Shown here in pieces: positions 7,801-15,126 of a DNA stretch of 15,323 nt. The notes below the pieces were generated by a model that worked only from the letters and a program-made list of their open reading frames with translations, searched no databases and was not told where the DNA came from. Origin of the DNA: an uncultured Alphaproteobacteria bacterium. Its GTDB lineage: Bacteria > Pseudomonadota > Alphaproteobacteria > UBA9655. The stretch's first letter is position 1; each line of letters opens with the position of its first letter. Location: NCBI GenBank assembly GCA_937967795.1, contig CALBSK010000054.1:1-15323 (forward strand). The letters are read 5' to 3'. The position numbers and the translations under genes were made by a program.

Positions 7801-7891
7801 AGCAGAAAAAATCCAACATATTGCCCAAAGCAAAAACATTGAAGAACACTTTCATTCCTTAGGTCGAGGAAGGGGTGGATATTCACTTTGA
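4880..7891 (+). CDS. traA: TraA: MOBQ relaxase fused to a RecD/TraI-type helicase
   Basis: This 1003-aa, two-part conjugation enzyme would nick one strand at oriT, stay bound to the 5' end and unwind the plasmid or element for transfer. The relaxase part (about 1-250) is of the MobA/MobL type. Tyr25, in the KASYNQRE segment, is the likely catalytic tyrosine. The metal-binding histidines are HAPH (126-129) and HGH (136-138). The helicase part has Walker A GRAGVGKS (362-369), Walker B VVVDEAG (Asp432-Glu433), motif III VGDDRQL, KTQGAT (659-664) and a motif VI-like YVALTRQ (682-688). The C-terminal 150 residues include a charged coiled coil. The start is GTG with AAGGAG (4866-4871) 8 nt upstream. 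The length, the apparently intact motifs and the absence of a frameshift suggest a functional enzyme. The mating-pore genes are not in view. Confidence 0.93.
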   Translation: MAIQFARCQYVSRSSGGNACRKASYNQREEIRCERTGELFSFKEKGGNVHHEILLPVGADEKFKNSSVLWNEAEKCEKRKDSQVAKEFVIALPDNAEVTLEDRIELTRRFGHIFVERGVAVQIDVHAPHEGEKNWHGHLLVTTRRFSEDGLTFHEKKATDLDPVIRSKVVVEADLWGEVWRDLQNHFFEEKGYTIKVDPIGIVPQEHLGPVRMRHHLNEAVLRAQLLEKANEKISQDPLSILEELTRTQAVFTQKDVAFFLQKHVPLAEREDLLKKVLEHSQILPLYDKETQKKTGSFTTQFVRKEEEKLIRFADSIAKKSSVQLSTHAIEKGLEGKTLSEEQRKAYDLCVYSEKNLNIIQGRAGVGKSYLLEALRRAHESEGYRVLGLAPTNKVAQDLRKEGFEAKTCHSFLFAYKNKRETLDSKTLVVVDEAGMLGTTLSVELFHVIKNNGAKLVLVGDDRQLSSVERGGTFRFLSDRYGAAELSKVRRQTIGWQKEISEALAEKNIKRAVHLLEEHKALVWNPTREESFTNLLQDWTKDTLLSPHETRQIIAQRNIDVDALNQGARDLLRQSGQLGEEEIICSTQRGRAAFATGDRIQFTTTDKSQGLMNGNFGRIEKIDSKTKKMTIHLDNGEVKELNPNTYDGLRHGYATTVYKTQGATLSSVYVLHSYTTNQATNYVALTRQTKSLSLYVSQDQTPSTAHLIRQMERQQERGTSLAFDSLKDIEKRNEKKTCLSPVKDTAEALVTKIKDKLHRNEAFYQFKKEKRLSQEPAALSERKESSHVLEAVYEEMKHPAFANATLVKRAFEKGLKVHGEEQAIAYWTQRKEGFMQTYQQALTKIETELASPLLNRLTEEWKDQARTFAQQDPGRVLNLLTKVKGKEAERYERIAAEERERQEKIAAEERAEKERQAHREHIKDTYLRFKSLYDILKDTRKAPQSLKKDLKKFSKTLAQDYAFMSRLKLRDEEEAEKIQHIAQSKNIEEHFHSLGRGRGGYSL

Positions 7892-8533
7892 CCCTTTCTT
7901 CTTCTTTTTTTTGGGAGACGTTGACGGGGTCTTTTGAACCACTGATTCTCGTAGTACTGGTTGAACTTCAAGCTCTTTTCTGTAGTTCATTAGACTCAAC
8001 CCCACTTCATAGACTTCCCGCGTATGGGCGTTCATAAGAAACACAGACACAAGAGGTGTTTGCAAAAGCAGGAGAAAGAGCCCCATCAGAGCTCCTGTAA
8101 ACACTGTTGAAATAAAAAGGGTGAAGAAAGGCTTATCCCATTTGAGAGCATATTGGGTTTGAATATCCTTACAAAATTCTTGGGCTTTTGTGACCGTATG
8201 AGCCAGACCCTCTACATCTTTCTCCGCACGTTTAAAAAGCGGTGAGGTCACTTGAGAAATGTCCTTTTGACAAGCTTGGGCAACCTGCTTAAAGTGGGCT
8301 TCAAGCTCGATCTTGACAGTTTTCTCAAGAACTTCTTGAATCTCATTAGTGCACCTCTTTTCAAAGCTTGTCATCTTTTCTTCCAAGTCTCTCAGCTGCT
8401 GCTGATGGAATCCATAAAGGTACTGTTGAAGATCGGACTTCACCTCTGCTAAAATCGCCTCTCCTAAAGCTTCCTTTTCAAAGTCAGAGAAGTTTTGATT
8501 TACAGGATCTTTGATGAGTGGAGAGGGTAGCAT
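7883..8533 (-). CDS. Coiled-coil membrane protein of unknown function, next to traA
   Basis: The protein has 216 aa. Residues 15-130 are rich in Glu, Gln and Lys and predicted to be helical coiled coil. A strongly hydrophobic stretch at about 136-167 gives one long or two tight membrane spans. The tail ends in a run of six lysines (about 208-213) followed by GSK. The gene overlaps the traA 3' end by 9 nt in tail-to-tail orientation, so the two stop regions are shared. It has its own near-consensus promoter (8563-8591) and an AAGAGAA ribosome site before the ATG at 8533. I do not recognise the family. Position and architecture suggest a membrane-anchored partner in DNA processing or transfer, for example for the relaxosome, with the basic tail binding DNA or acidic lipids; this is inference. 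Confidence 0.7.
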   Translation of the reverse strand: MLPSPLIKDPVNQNFSDFEKEALGEAILAEVKSDLQQYLYGFHQQQLRDLEEKMTSFEKRCTNEIQEVLEKTVKIELEAHFKQVAQACQKDISQVTSPLFKRAEKDVEGLAHTVTKAQEFCKDIQTQYALKWDKPFFTLFISTVFTGALMGLFLLLLQTPLVSVFLMNAHTREVYEVGLSLMNYRKELEVQPVLRESVVQKTPSTSPKKKKKKGSK

Positions 8534-8562
8534 AAATTCTCTTGTTAGGAATGGCGATAAAA

Positions 8563-8591
8563 ATTATAAACTTGTTTTTCTTTTATTTCAA
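8563..8591 (-). promoter_or_regulatory. Near-consensus sigma70 promoter for the 216-aa gene
   Basis: On the minus strand -35 TTGAAA (8591-8586), a 17-bp spacer and a perfect -10 TATAAT (8568-8563) lie about 30 nt before the ATG at 8533. The predicted start is near 8556. It is the strongest promoter by consensus match that I found in the window. Confidence 0.7.
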
Positions 8592-8639
8592 ATAATTAAT
8601 AGATCTAATATTGAAGGGAAAATAAAAATTGGACTTTTT

Positions 8640-11600
8640 CTATTTTTCGTTAATATTTTCGAGCTTATTTTTGATTTTTACTATATGTTGTGACTCTTCG
8701 GGGAAGTTGGCGTTTGCAACGTCTAGAGCTTGCTTTAAGAAATCTATAGCTTTAGTTTTAAAGGCTTCAGGTTGATAATTTCCTTTGCTTTCTTCGTTCT
8801 TTGACTTCTTGAGAGAAAATTGTGCAAGACTTTCTAAAACCATGTAAATGTCAGGATGATTGCTCTTTTGGAAGATTTTTAAAGATGTATAAAGGAAGCC
8901 TTCTGCTTTACCCAGGTCATCTTCAAGAAGGCATATTTCTCCTAAATCTTTTAAAACTCGGGCTGTTTCAATGTGCTCTTTACCAAAGTGATTTTCATAA
9001 ACTCGAAGAGATTGCTCAAGTAAGGTTTTTGCTTTTGCATAGTGACCTAGGTTTTTATAAGCGTTTCCCAAGCTTACTAAGGCGTCAGTAATAAGTAGAT
9101 GATTTTCAGAAAGATACTTTCGGTAAATTATAAGACCCCGCTGAAATAAGTTTTTAGCTTTTTCATAATTATTTAAAGCTGCATAAATCTTCCCTAAATT
9201 GACTGAAGCCCTTGCAAGTTCAGTATCATCTTCAGGAAGATGTTTCTTATAGATTGCAAAGCTTCGTTCAAGTAAGTCCTTCGCTTTTTCATAGTTACCT
9301 AGCTTCACATAAACATTTCCTAAATTACCTAAAGCCCATCCGATTGATCTTCCCTCAATGGAAAGATTTTTGTATATTACAACGCTTTTCTCAAATAAGT
9401 CTTTCGCTTTTTTATAATTACCAAGCCTACTATAAGTAAACCCTAAATAACCTGAAGCCCATGCAATCTCTACATGGTTTTCAGGAAGATGTTTCTTGTA
9501 AATGATAAAATTTTGTTCAAGTAAATCTTTCGCTTTTTCATAGTTTCCCAATGCGTTGTAAACATTTCCTAAATGGATTGAAGTCTCAGCAAGGCTAATA
9601 TTATCTTCAGGAAGATTTTTTTTGTAAATTACAATACTCTGCTCGAGTAAATTCTTCGCTTTTTCATAAGCGCCCTGTTCTCTATAAATAAACCCTAGAT
9701 AACCTAAAATACGAGCAATTTGAGTGCGATTTTTATGTTCATCTTCCTTTAAATTTGCGAGAATTGGTTCTAGGACTTCTTTAGCTTTTGCAAAATAATG
9801 TAGATAAGTATAAATATTTCCTAATGCACAGCCTACAGTTCCTCTAGTTTCACTTGTTAATAAATTATGAGTAAAAAATCTTTTGCAATGGCTTATTAGA
9901 AATTCTGCTCCATGGTAGTTTCTTTGTTCTGTAATCTTCTCGACATAATCTCTTAGGTTGTTAGCAATTGATTGAAGAAGTTGATTGTTTTCTGCGAGGT
10001 TTAATGTCTTTATAAGATAATTTAAGCTTATTTCTTGAGTACTACGATGGATTGAAAAAGTTATTCCTAACGGAGAAGAAGCTGATTGATTGGTAATCAG
10101 AGAGTATTTCTTTAAATGATAGATAAAGTTATCAACGATGGTTCCTTTTTTATATTTATCGAGAACTTCTCTGGGAATATTTTGAGAATCGAGCAAGCTT
10201 ATGAATAATAAAAGGTCTCCAAAATCTTTGTGACAATTTATGAAATGTTGCAAAGATAACGTGATAATATGATACCGTGTTTTAACATACTCTCCTGAAT
10301 CTTTTAAAATATTTTTTTGTAGATTTATGAAATCTTCATCATCTTTATGCAAACTATTTAAATATTTACCATAAGGAATTTGTGTTGCTTTTAAATAATA
10401 AGCAGCAATAGATATATCCAAAGGAAAAGGCGGAAGAGCTTCTAAAAATTTTCTATCTTCTTCGCGCTGAGCAAGTGTTACAGACTTAACCTTACCATTA
10501 TACATAATTTTCGTAAAAAGATCTAATTTCTGCTGGGTATTTAACGCTTCGACAGGAATAACGTAATTAACGTGCTTATTGTTTTGAATATTATTATCTC
10601 GCGTTGTTAGAATAACCTTACCCTGTCCCCATGTCCCGCTATCTAAAGGAAAATAATTTTGAATATCTGCAAATTTTTCAACGTTATCATAAATTAAAAA
10701 CCAACCAGAAAGGGTTTTGAGTTTTTCTTTTACAAATAAGAAAAGTTTTTCTTCCTTTTTTTCAGTGTCCTTAAGGTTTTGTATACTTTGAAATACCTTC
10801 TTTTCCTCCTCTGTTTGAGCTAAGCGTTCAGCCATCTTTTCAAATGAACTGATAAGGCTTACATGGGTTTCTGCATTTATCTCCCAGATAAGAGGCGCTT
10901 TTTGAGAACGAGCATACTCCCTTGCAAGTGTTGTTTTTCCTGCTCCCCCCACACCCACGAGGGCAATCGTTTGGATGTCGCCTTGTGCTTTTAATTTTTC
11001 TTCTATTTGTGTTATGAGTTGTGGACGATCAAGATAAACCGTTTTAGTCGGAAGAATAAGATCTGATCGAATAGGGCTTGCTACTTGATTTACCTGAATA
11101 TGAGATGGATTGTGGTGACCGTCTTGGCGTCCTCCTATCGTAAAGAACCCCATGCCGACGATCCCCCCCACAACAAGGGCTGAGGCTAAAGGCCACTTCC
11201 TTTTTTGTATAAAGTTTTTTATTGGATGATGAACCGTGTGGTCTTGCTGAGGACCTTGTGAAGAAATGTGAGAATAACTTCTCTTATGAAAAGTTTCATG
11301 TTTTTCCTTAAATTCTGAGACAATTCGTCCAAGATTAAGTTGAAATAAGAGCTTTTGCAGGACATGAAGAACTAAAAAGTAATAATTTTTCTCTTTGATA
11401 ATTTCGATGTTACCGTATTTCGTGAATTCCTCTAACCCATCTTTAGCGTCATCTTTCTCATGGAGGAAAAAAAAGCTTTTCTTAGAAGAAGAATCTGTTT
11501 GGCTGACAGGTTCTTCTTCGGTGCGAAATTCAAGGATACCCTCTGAAAAAAGGGTGAGCCCTCTCTGAGCCTCGATGGTGACGGTTAATCCTGCAAGCCC

Positions 11601-12023
11601 TAGATGTCTTTGAAGGCAGGGAATAAAAGAAGAGTGAAACGCATATTCTTCTCCATAAAGAAGTAAACAACGGAACGTTTTCTCACCGTTTAATTTGAAG
11701 ATCTCTTTTAAGCTTTTTTCGAATTCTGCTTGGAGGAGTAGGTTTGAATAATGATCCTTTGTAAGAAAAAGTTTATCTGATTGCTCAACGAAATCGATGA
11801 TACCTTCCCGTGAATTGCAGTCAATCTTAAGCGTAATATTACGGATATAGTTTTCAACAGTTTTGGGGGAAAGCGACAAGAAAGAAGCAATTTTCTTAGT
11901 TGTTCGTCCACCAAGAATACAAGCTAAAATATCGATTTCTCGAGAAGAGAATTTTATACCGTTGATGGTATTTATAGATGGTGAAAAAGGAACAAGCAGA
12001 GATAAATTGTAATTTTCCTCCAT
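8640..12023 (-). CDS. LuxR-type HTH / membrane span / NB-ARC / TPR protein (STAND family)
   Basis: The protein has 1127 aa. Domains in order: a GerE/LuxR-type helix-turn-helix (about 22-80; FSSREIDILACILGGRTTKKIA then SPKTVENYI); an unassigned alpha/beta region (about 95-245) that may be a degenerate receiver; a His/Gln-rich linker; a hydrophobic span (about 277-297); an NB-ARC ATPase with P-loop GVGGAGKTT (357-365), Walker B-like FLIYDN (442-447) and a sensor TTRD (473-476); a helical region; and at least seven 42-residue kinesin-light-chain-type TPRs (about 710-1080). STAND proteins of this kind usually switch on when the TPRs bind a signal. The HTH predicts DNA binding. The HTH is at the N-terminus, the reverse of most LuxR regulators. 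AGGA (12035-12038) is 11 nt from the ATG, which is long. The gene is divergent from the exported GTPase gene and is probably its regulator, by position only. Confidence 0.88.
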   Translation of the reverse strand: MEENYNLSLLVPFSPSINTINGIKFSSREIDILACILGGRTTKKIASFLSLSPKTVENYIRNITLKIDCNSREGIIDFVEQSDKLFLTKDHYSNLLLQAEFEKSLKEIFKLNGEKTFRCLLLYGEEYAFHSSFIPCLQRHLGLAGLTVTIEAQRGLTLFSEGILEFRTEEEPVSQTDSSSKKSFFFLHEKDDAKDGLEEFTKYGNIEIIKEKNYYFLVLHVLQKLLFQLNLGRIVSEFKEKHETFHKRSYSHISSQGPQQDHTVHHPIKNFIQKRKWPLASALVVGGIVGMGFFTIGGRQDGHHNPSHIQVNQVASPIRSDLILPTKTVYLDRPQLITQIEEKLKAQGDIQTIALVGVGGAGKTTLAREYARSQKAPLIWEINAETHVSLISSFEKMAERLAQTEEEKKVFQSIQNLKDTEKKEEKLFLFVKEKLKTLSGWFLIYDNVEKFADIQNYFPLDSGTWGQGKVILTTRDNNIQNNKHVNYVIPVEALNTQQKLDLFTKIMYNGKVKSVTLAQREEDRKFLEALPPFPLDISIAAYYLKATQIPYGKYLNSLHKDDEDFINLQKNILKDSGEYVKTRYHIITLSLQHFINCHKDFGDLLLFISLLDSQNIPREVLDKYKKGTIVDNFIYHLKKYSLITNQSASSPLGITFSIHRSTQEISLNYLIKTLNLAENNQLLQSIANNLRDYVEKITEQRNYHGAEFLISHCKRFFTHNLLTSETRGTVGCALGNIYTYLHYFAKAKEVLEPILANLKEDEHKNRTQIARILGYLGFIYREQGAYEKAKNLLEQSIVIYKKNLPEDNISLAETSIHLGNVYNALGNYEKAKDLLEQNFIIYKKHLPENHVEIAWASGYLGFTYSRLGNYKKAKDLFEKSVVIYKNLSIEGRSIGWALGNLGNVYVKLGNYEKAKDLLERSFAIYKKHLPEDDTELARASVNLGKIYAALNNYEKAKNLFQRGLIIYRKYLSENHLLITDALVSLGNAYKNLGHYAKAKTLLEQSLRVYENHFGKEHIETARVLKDLGEICLLEDDLGKAEGFLYTSLKIFQKSNHPDIYMVLESLAQFSLKKSKNEESKGNYQPEAFKTKAIDFLKQALDVANANFPEESQHIVKIKNKLENINEK
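8900..9880 (-). repeat. Tandem 126-bp coding repeats (TPR array)
   Basis: A phrase like TCGCTTTTTCATAGTTACC recurs on the plus strand at about 9029, 9155, 9281, 9404, 9530, 9656 and 9782. The period is 126 bp (42 codons), except for one 123-bp step. The repeats encode TPR units with a GNYEKAKDLLEQ-like core. Their similarity at the DNA level suggests recent duplication or exchange between units. Confidence 0.85.
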
Positions 12024-12087
12024 AAAAAGATTTATCCTGTTTGTTAACCTGAATACTTAAAACATTCTCTTAATTTAGCGCTTTTTC

Positions 12088-12117
12088 TTGGTTTAATTCG
12101 GATTGACTTTAGATAAT
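12088..12117 (+). promoter_or_regulatory. Weak candidate promoter for the exported GTPase gene
   Basis: A -35-like TTGGTT (12088-12093), an 18-bp spacer and -10 GATAAT (12112-12117) would start transcription near 12124. The 20-bp palindrome would then lie at about +22 to +41. An alternative -35 TTGACT (12103-12108) has no good -10 partner. Confidence 0.25.
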
Positions 12118-12145
12118 CCTTCTCCTCCTGACTAGGGTATTTTTC

Positions 12146-12165
12146 ACTCCAGGGCGCCCTGGAGT
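12146..12165. promoter_or_regulatory. Perfect 20-bp palindrome, candidate operator
   Basis: ACTCCAGGGCGCCCTGGAGT is an exact 20-bp dyad in an otherwise AT-rich spacer between the HTH-NB-ARC-TPR gene and the GTPase gene. LuxR-family regulators typically bind 18-20-bp inverted repeats, and the neighbour carries a LuxR-type HTH, so an operator is a reasonable reading. It has no loop and no T-run, and it is not downstream of any gene, so it is a poor terminator. Confidence 0.5.
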
Positions 12166-12291
12166 AAATTTTCCTGCTAAAAAATGTGCCATACCCTCAC
12201 CTACTCTGTCAGAGTGCCTTGGCGTTTAGTTTATCCTCCCGTTGTCTCTAAGGCACAGCTTTTCAAATTAAATATCAAGAAAGGAAAAAAC

Positions 12292-14802
12292 ATGAACCGC
12301 AAACATTTATTACTTTTAACTCTCCTTCTTTCACAATCAGCACCTGTTTGGGGGATGGAGGGTAAAGAAGACGGAACTTCTACTCCTCATCGTTCAACGA
12401 CACGGGCCCCGTCTTTTACTCATGAAGTAGATGATCTACACCGCTCTATCCAAAAAGCGATAAGGAAAATACAGCGAGACCCTAATTACGACAGGGACGC
12501 AACAAGAGTAATTCTTGTTGGCGATACGGGAAGAGGCAAGACAACCCTTCTTCATTATCTGGCTGGAAAAGATCTTGAGGTAAAACAAGTTCCTAACAGT
12601 ACAAAATATTTTCTTGATGTTGATCCCCAGGATCTTCTTTCTGGATCTGATGGTATTGGTCAGACTGTTAACGCAGGCTCATTCTTTCCTTCTTCTTGGT
12701 ATGACCAACAAAATGACATCGTTTATTGGGATTGTACAGGATTTAGAGATCCAGCAGGGGAGAAGCAAGAAATTATAAATGCCCTTGCTATTCACCAGCT
12801 GTTTAAAAGTCCTTCACGAGTTAAAGTTGTCTTAGTTGCATTAGAAAATGATGCCGAAATACAGCCAGGGCGTGCTGCCGAGTTCCTCGGTTTATTAAAG
12901 AGGGTCTCTGAGATCTTGCCGGACTCTACACAACTCAATCCACCCACTCAAGGGGTATCCCTCGTGATCACTGGACAACGGAATTATGACCCTCCTGTCC
13001 TTTTACAAAGGATTGCTAATCAACTGGATAGCAGTAACCCACCTCATCAGTTTCGTACAGGTCCTGTCAGAGATCTTATTGAATTATTGAGCTCTAGCAA
13101 TCGAAGTGCTGCTTTGCCTGAACCAAAAGCTCTAGGGTCGTACCCTGTTGATCACAGATCTAGCATACTTTCTAGCATCCATTCTGTGCAACCTATAGAC
13201 AACCCAAGGGTCAATCTTGTTGTATCTGCAGATGCAAAACTTCTCGTCAAAAACTATTCGCAAACCCTTAACGATAAGATCTGTGACTTGATTAATGGAG
13301 AAGGGTCCGAAGCCATAGTTAATTATTGCAATACTCAAATCAATAATCATGCAGGATCTGTAGGGACGTTACGAACAACCTTTAGCACGATGGGGAAATA
13401 TTTAGATGGGTTTAAAAAGGGCCTTTTGGAGCTTCCCAATATCCAAGAGAATGATCTCCCAACATATTTAAATACCCTTTTTACGCAAAATATAATGTCT
13501 CTTCCTCCAGCTGCTTCTCTCAGAGGAATGATTGAAGCTCTCTTTTTCCTTAAAACCATAGAAGAAACTACTCAATATAATACAGGCGCTTGGGCTCAAA
13601 GTTGGAGTACACTTATCGACAAGGTGAGCTCTTTAACAGCTTTAGATACAAATGTTACGAATGGCGTTCTTAAAATGAGGGGGACTCTTATCGGAACCAG
13701 TGACCTTAACGCCATCCAACAGCCTATTATACAGGCAGATATTTTCGCATTTAATACGATTATATTTGATGAAGATGTTACATATCCTGGGGCTTCACTT
13801 AACTTTATTGCCCCCTCTTGGAAAGTTATAGGTGACAAAACCATTGATATTAGTGGTCGTGCAGGATCGGTAGGAGCGGATGGTGCAAATCCAGGAGAGG
13901 ATGGGCAACCAGGAGGACCTGGGGGTAACGGTGGAATTCTTTATGGAAAAGGATCAGATTTTTATCAAGTTGATCTTCTAACCATTGATACCGATGGCGG
14001 CCGAGGTGGAGCTGGAGGCCGTGGCGCAAAAGGAAGGGATGGTGCCAATGGCCGAGATGGAGATTTAAGTAGGTCAACATTAGGACAACGTAAAATTATA
14101 CACGAACATACCAGAGACGAACTGCAGCGTGCAGCCCTTTTGGCAACTTATATAAGCTCAGGAAGGTCCAGCTCAGTAAGTGAATCAAAGTTCACCACGC
14201 TTGCAAATGAGTATCACTATAACGATCAAGGCACAAACGGGCAAACTGGCGGAAATGGCGGTAGAGGAGGCGCTGGAGGAAAAGGAGGTCTTAAAGGTTC
14301 TTCTATAATCGATGGATATGAATCCGGAGAAATAACATCTTCTGACGGAGGTCTTGGCACTAATGGAACTGCCGGTACAGGGGGGCAGGGAGGAGTCCAT
14401 GGAAGACATTGCCAAGGAACTCACGTTACAGGCCGTAAAGGAGAAGAAGCATATGTGGTACCCCGCAAGGGATCCCCTTGGTGGGTCTGGTTAATTCCTG
14501 TTGCAGGCCAGATTACAGGCACTGTTACAGCTATTGAAAACGCTAGAGATCCAGCTGATACGCGATATAAGATAGTCCCAGTACCAGATGTGTGGGAAGT
14601 CCCTCTGGGATACCAGTCTTCCAGAGGATCAGCTCCTAACGGTAGTGCAGGAACTGGGTACAATACCAAGGGTCGACAAGAACCTCCTGCTCAAGAGACT
14701 TTAGATAAAACAGCGATTCTTTCTGAGTATCGTACATATTATCAGCAAGCCCAGCAAAACCCTGCGACGGCTGACTTTGTCAGGAATTTTTCTAATCTCT
14801 AA
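12292..14802 (+). CDS. Exported GTPase-like P-loop protein with a glycine-rich tail
   Basis: The protein has 836 aa from the ATG at 12292, which has AAAGGA (12280-12285) 6 nt upstream. The frame is open to 12184, but that start has no ribosome site and would bury the signal peptide. Residues 1-21 form a Sec signal peptide (MNRK, a Leu-rich core, then APVWG). The P-loop GDTGRGKTT (77-85), a conserved Thr in GIGQTV (121-126) and DCTGF (147-151) mark a G-domain of the AIG1/dynamin/septin-like type. The expected G4 NKxD is not clear; ITGQRN may take its place. A helical middle leads to a beta-helix-like segment, then Gly-rich arrays of GxxGxxG type (about 523-600 and 645-707). A short hydrophobic stretch (WWVWLIPVAG) and an Ala/Gln-rich end follow. 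The protein is possibly a secreted effector or surface protein acting in a host cell. I do not recognise a named family. Confidence 0.85.
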   Translation: MNRKHLLLLTLLLSQSAPVWGMEGKEDGTSTPHRSTTRAPSFTHEVDDLHRSIQKAIRKIQRDPNYDRDATRVILVGDTGRGKTTLLHYLAGKDLEVKQVPNSTKYFLDVDPQDLLSGSDGIGQTVNAGSFFPSSWYDQQNDIVYWDCTGFRDPAGEKQEIINALAIHQLFKSPSRVKVVLVALENDAEIQPGRAAEFLGLLKRVSEILPDSTQLNPPTQGVSLVITGQRNYDPPVLLQRIANQLDSSNPPHQFRTGPVRDLIELLSSSNRSAALPEPKALGSYPVDHRSSILSSIHSVQPIDNPRVNLVVSADAKLLVKNYSQTLNDKICDLINGEGSEAIVNYCNTQINNHAGSVGTLRTTFSTMGKYLDGFKKGLLELPNIQENDLPTYLNTLFTQNIMSLPPAASLRGMIEALFFLKTIEETTQYNTGAWAQSWSTLIDKVSSLTALDTNVTNGVLKMRGTLIGTSDLNAIQQPIIQADIFAFNTIIFDEDVTYPGASLNFIAPSWKVIGDKTIDISGRAGSVGADGANPGEDGQPGGPGGNGGILYGKGSDFYQVDLLTIDTDGGRGGAGGRGAKGRDGANGRDGDLSRSTLGQRKIIHEHTRDELQRAALLATYISSGRSSSVSESKFTTLANEYHYNDQGTNGQTGGNGGRGGAGGKGGLKGSSIIDGYESGEITSSDGGLGTNGTAGTGGQGGVHGRHCQGTHVTGRKGEEAYVVPRKGSPWWVWLIPVAGQITGTVTAIENARDPADTRYKIVPVPDVWEVPLGYQSSRGSAPNGSAGTGYNTKGRQEPPAQETLDKTAILSEYRTYYQQAQQNPATADFVRNFSNL

Positions 14803-14815
14803 ATAAGAAACCCCT

Positions 14816-14857
14816 CAATCCTACCTTGTGGTAATGCTATGCTACAGGGTAGGGTTG
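14816..14857 (+). terminator. Long hairpin downstream of the exported GTPase gene
   Basis: A 16-bp stem is formed by CAATCCTACCTTGTGG (14816-14831) and CTACAGGGTAGGGTTG (14842-14857). All positions pair if G-U wobbles are allowed, and the loop is 10 nt. It begins 14 nt after the stop codon. There is no T-tract, only TTCTT after it, so it may be a Rho-assisted end or an mRNA-stabilising hairpin rather than a classical terminator. Confidence 0.5.
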
Positions 14858-15037
14858 ACTTCTTAAATAAGCGCATGGTTCTGACTATTCATTGCCTTTT
14901 ACAAGATTCCGAAGAATTTTCATTTATGGTTTTTCTCGTAATTTTAGTTCTTCGGTTCTTCCTTTTCAAAAGTATGCCCAAGATATACTCAGAAAAATTT
15001 GATTTATGTTAAAGATCTTGGGAGGCCTTGGTTTCAC

Positions 15038-15082
15038 TGGCTCACCGGACAGACTCGAACCACAAACTCAGTGATTTACAAC
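15038..15082 (-). pseudogene. Degenerate tRNA 3' half (tRNA-Asn-like)
   Basis: On the minus strand the sequence runs from an anticodon loop-like TTGTAAA through TCACT, the T-loop GGTTCGAGT and GTCCGGTGAGCCA. About 35 of 45 positions match the 3' half of the tRNA-Asn at 263-307, and the five bases after CCA (GTGAA) are also the same. The 5' half is missing and the anticodon stem does not pair. A half-tRNA starting at the anticodon loop is typical of integrase attachment sites. Confidence 0.5.
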
Positions 15083-15126
15083 GCTTTAGCTAAACAATAA
15101 CTTTCCAAAAGTTAAAATGGCGAAAG

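Noticed and set aside
8900..9880. Regular repeats as a CRISPR array
   Set aside because: The 126-bp period encodes TPR units in one open frame. There are no short repeats with unique spacers and no cas genes.
12146..12165. Palindrome as a Rho-independent terminator
   Set aside because: It has no loop bases, no T-run, and no gene ends on either side of it.
12184..12291. Upstream start for the exported GTPase (872-aa version)
   Set aside because: No ribosome site precedes 12184. The ATG at 12292 has AAAGGA at 6 nt and begins a clean signal peptide.
232..15082. tRNA-Asn and the right-end half-tRNA as attL/attR of one element
   Set aside because: They are in inverted orientation, and site-specific integration leaves direct repeats. 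The similarity is also only about 35 of 45 positions.
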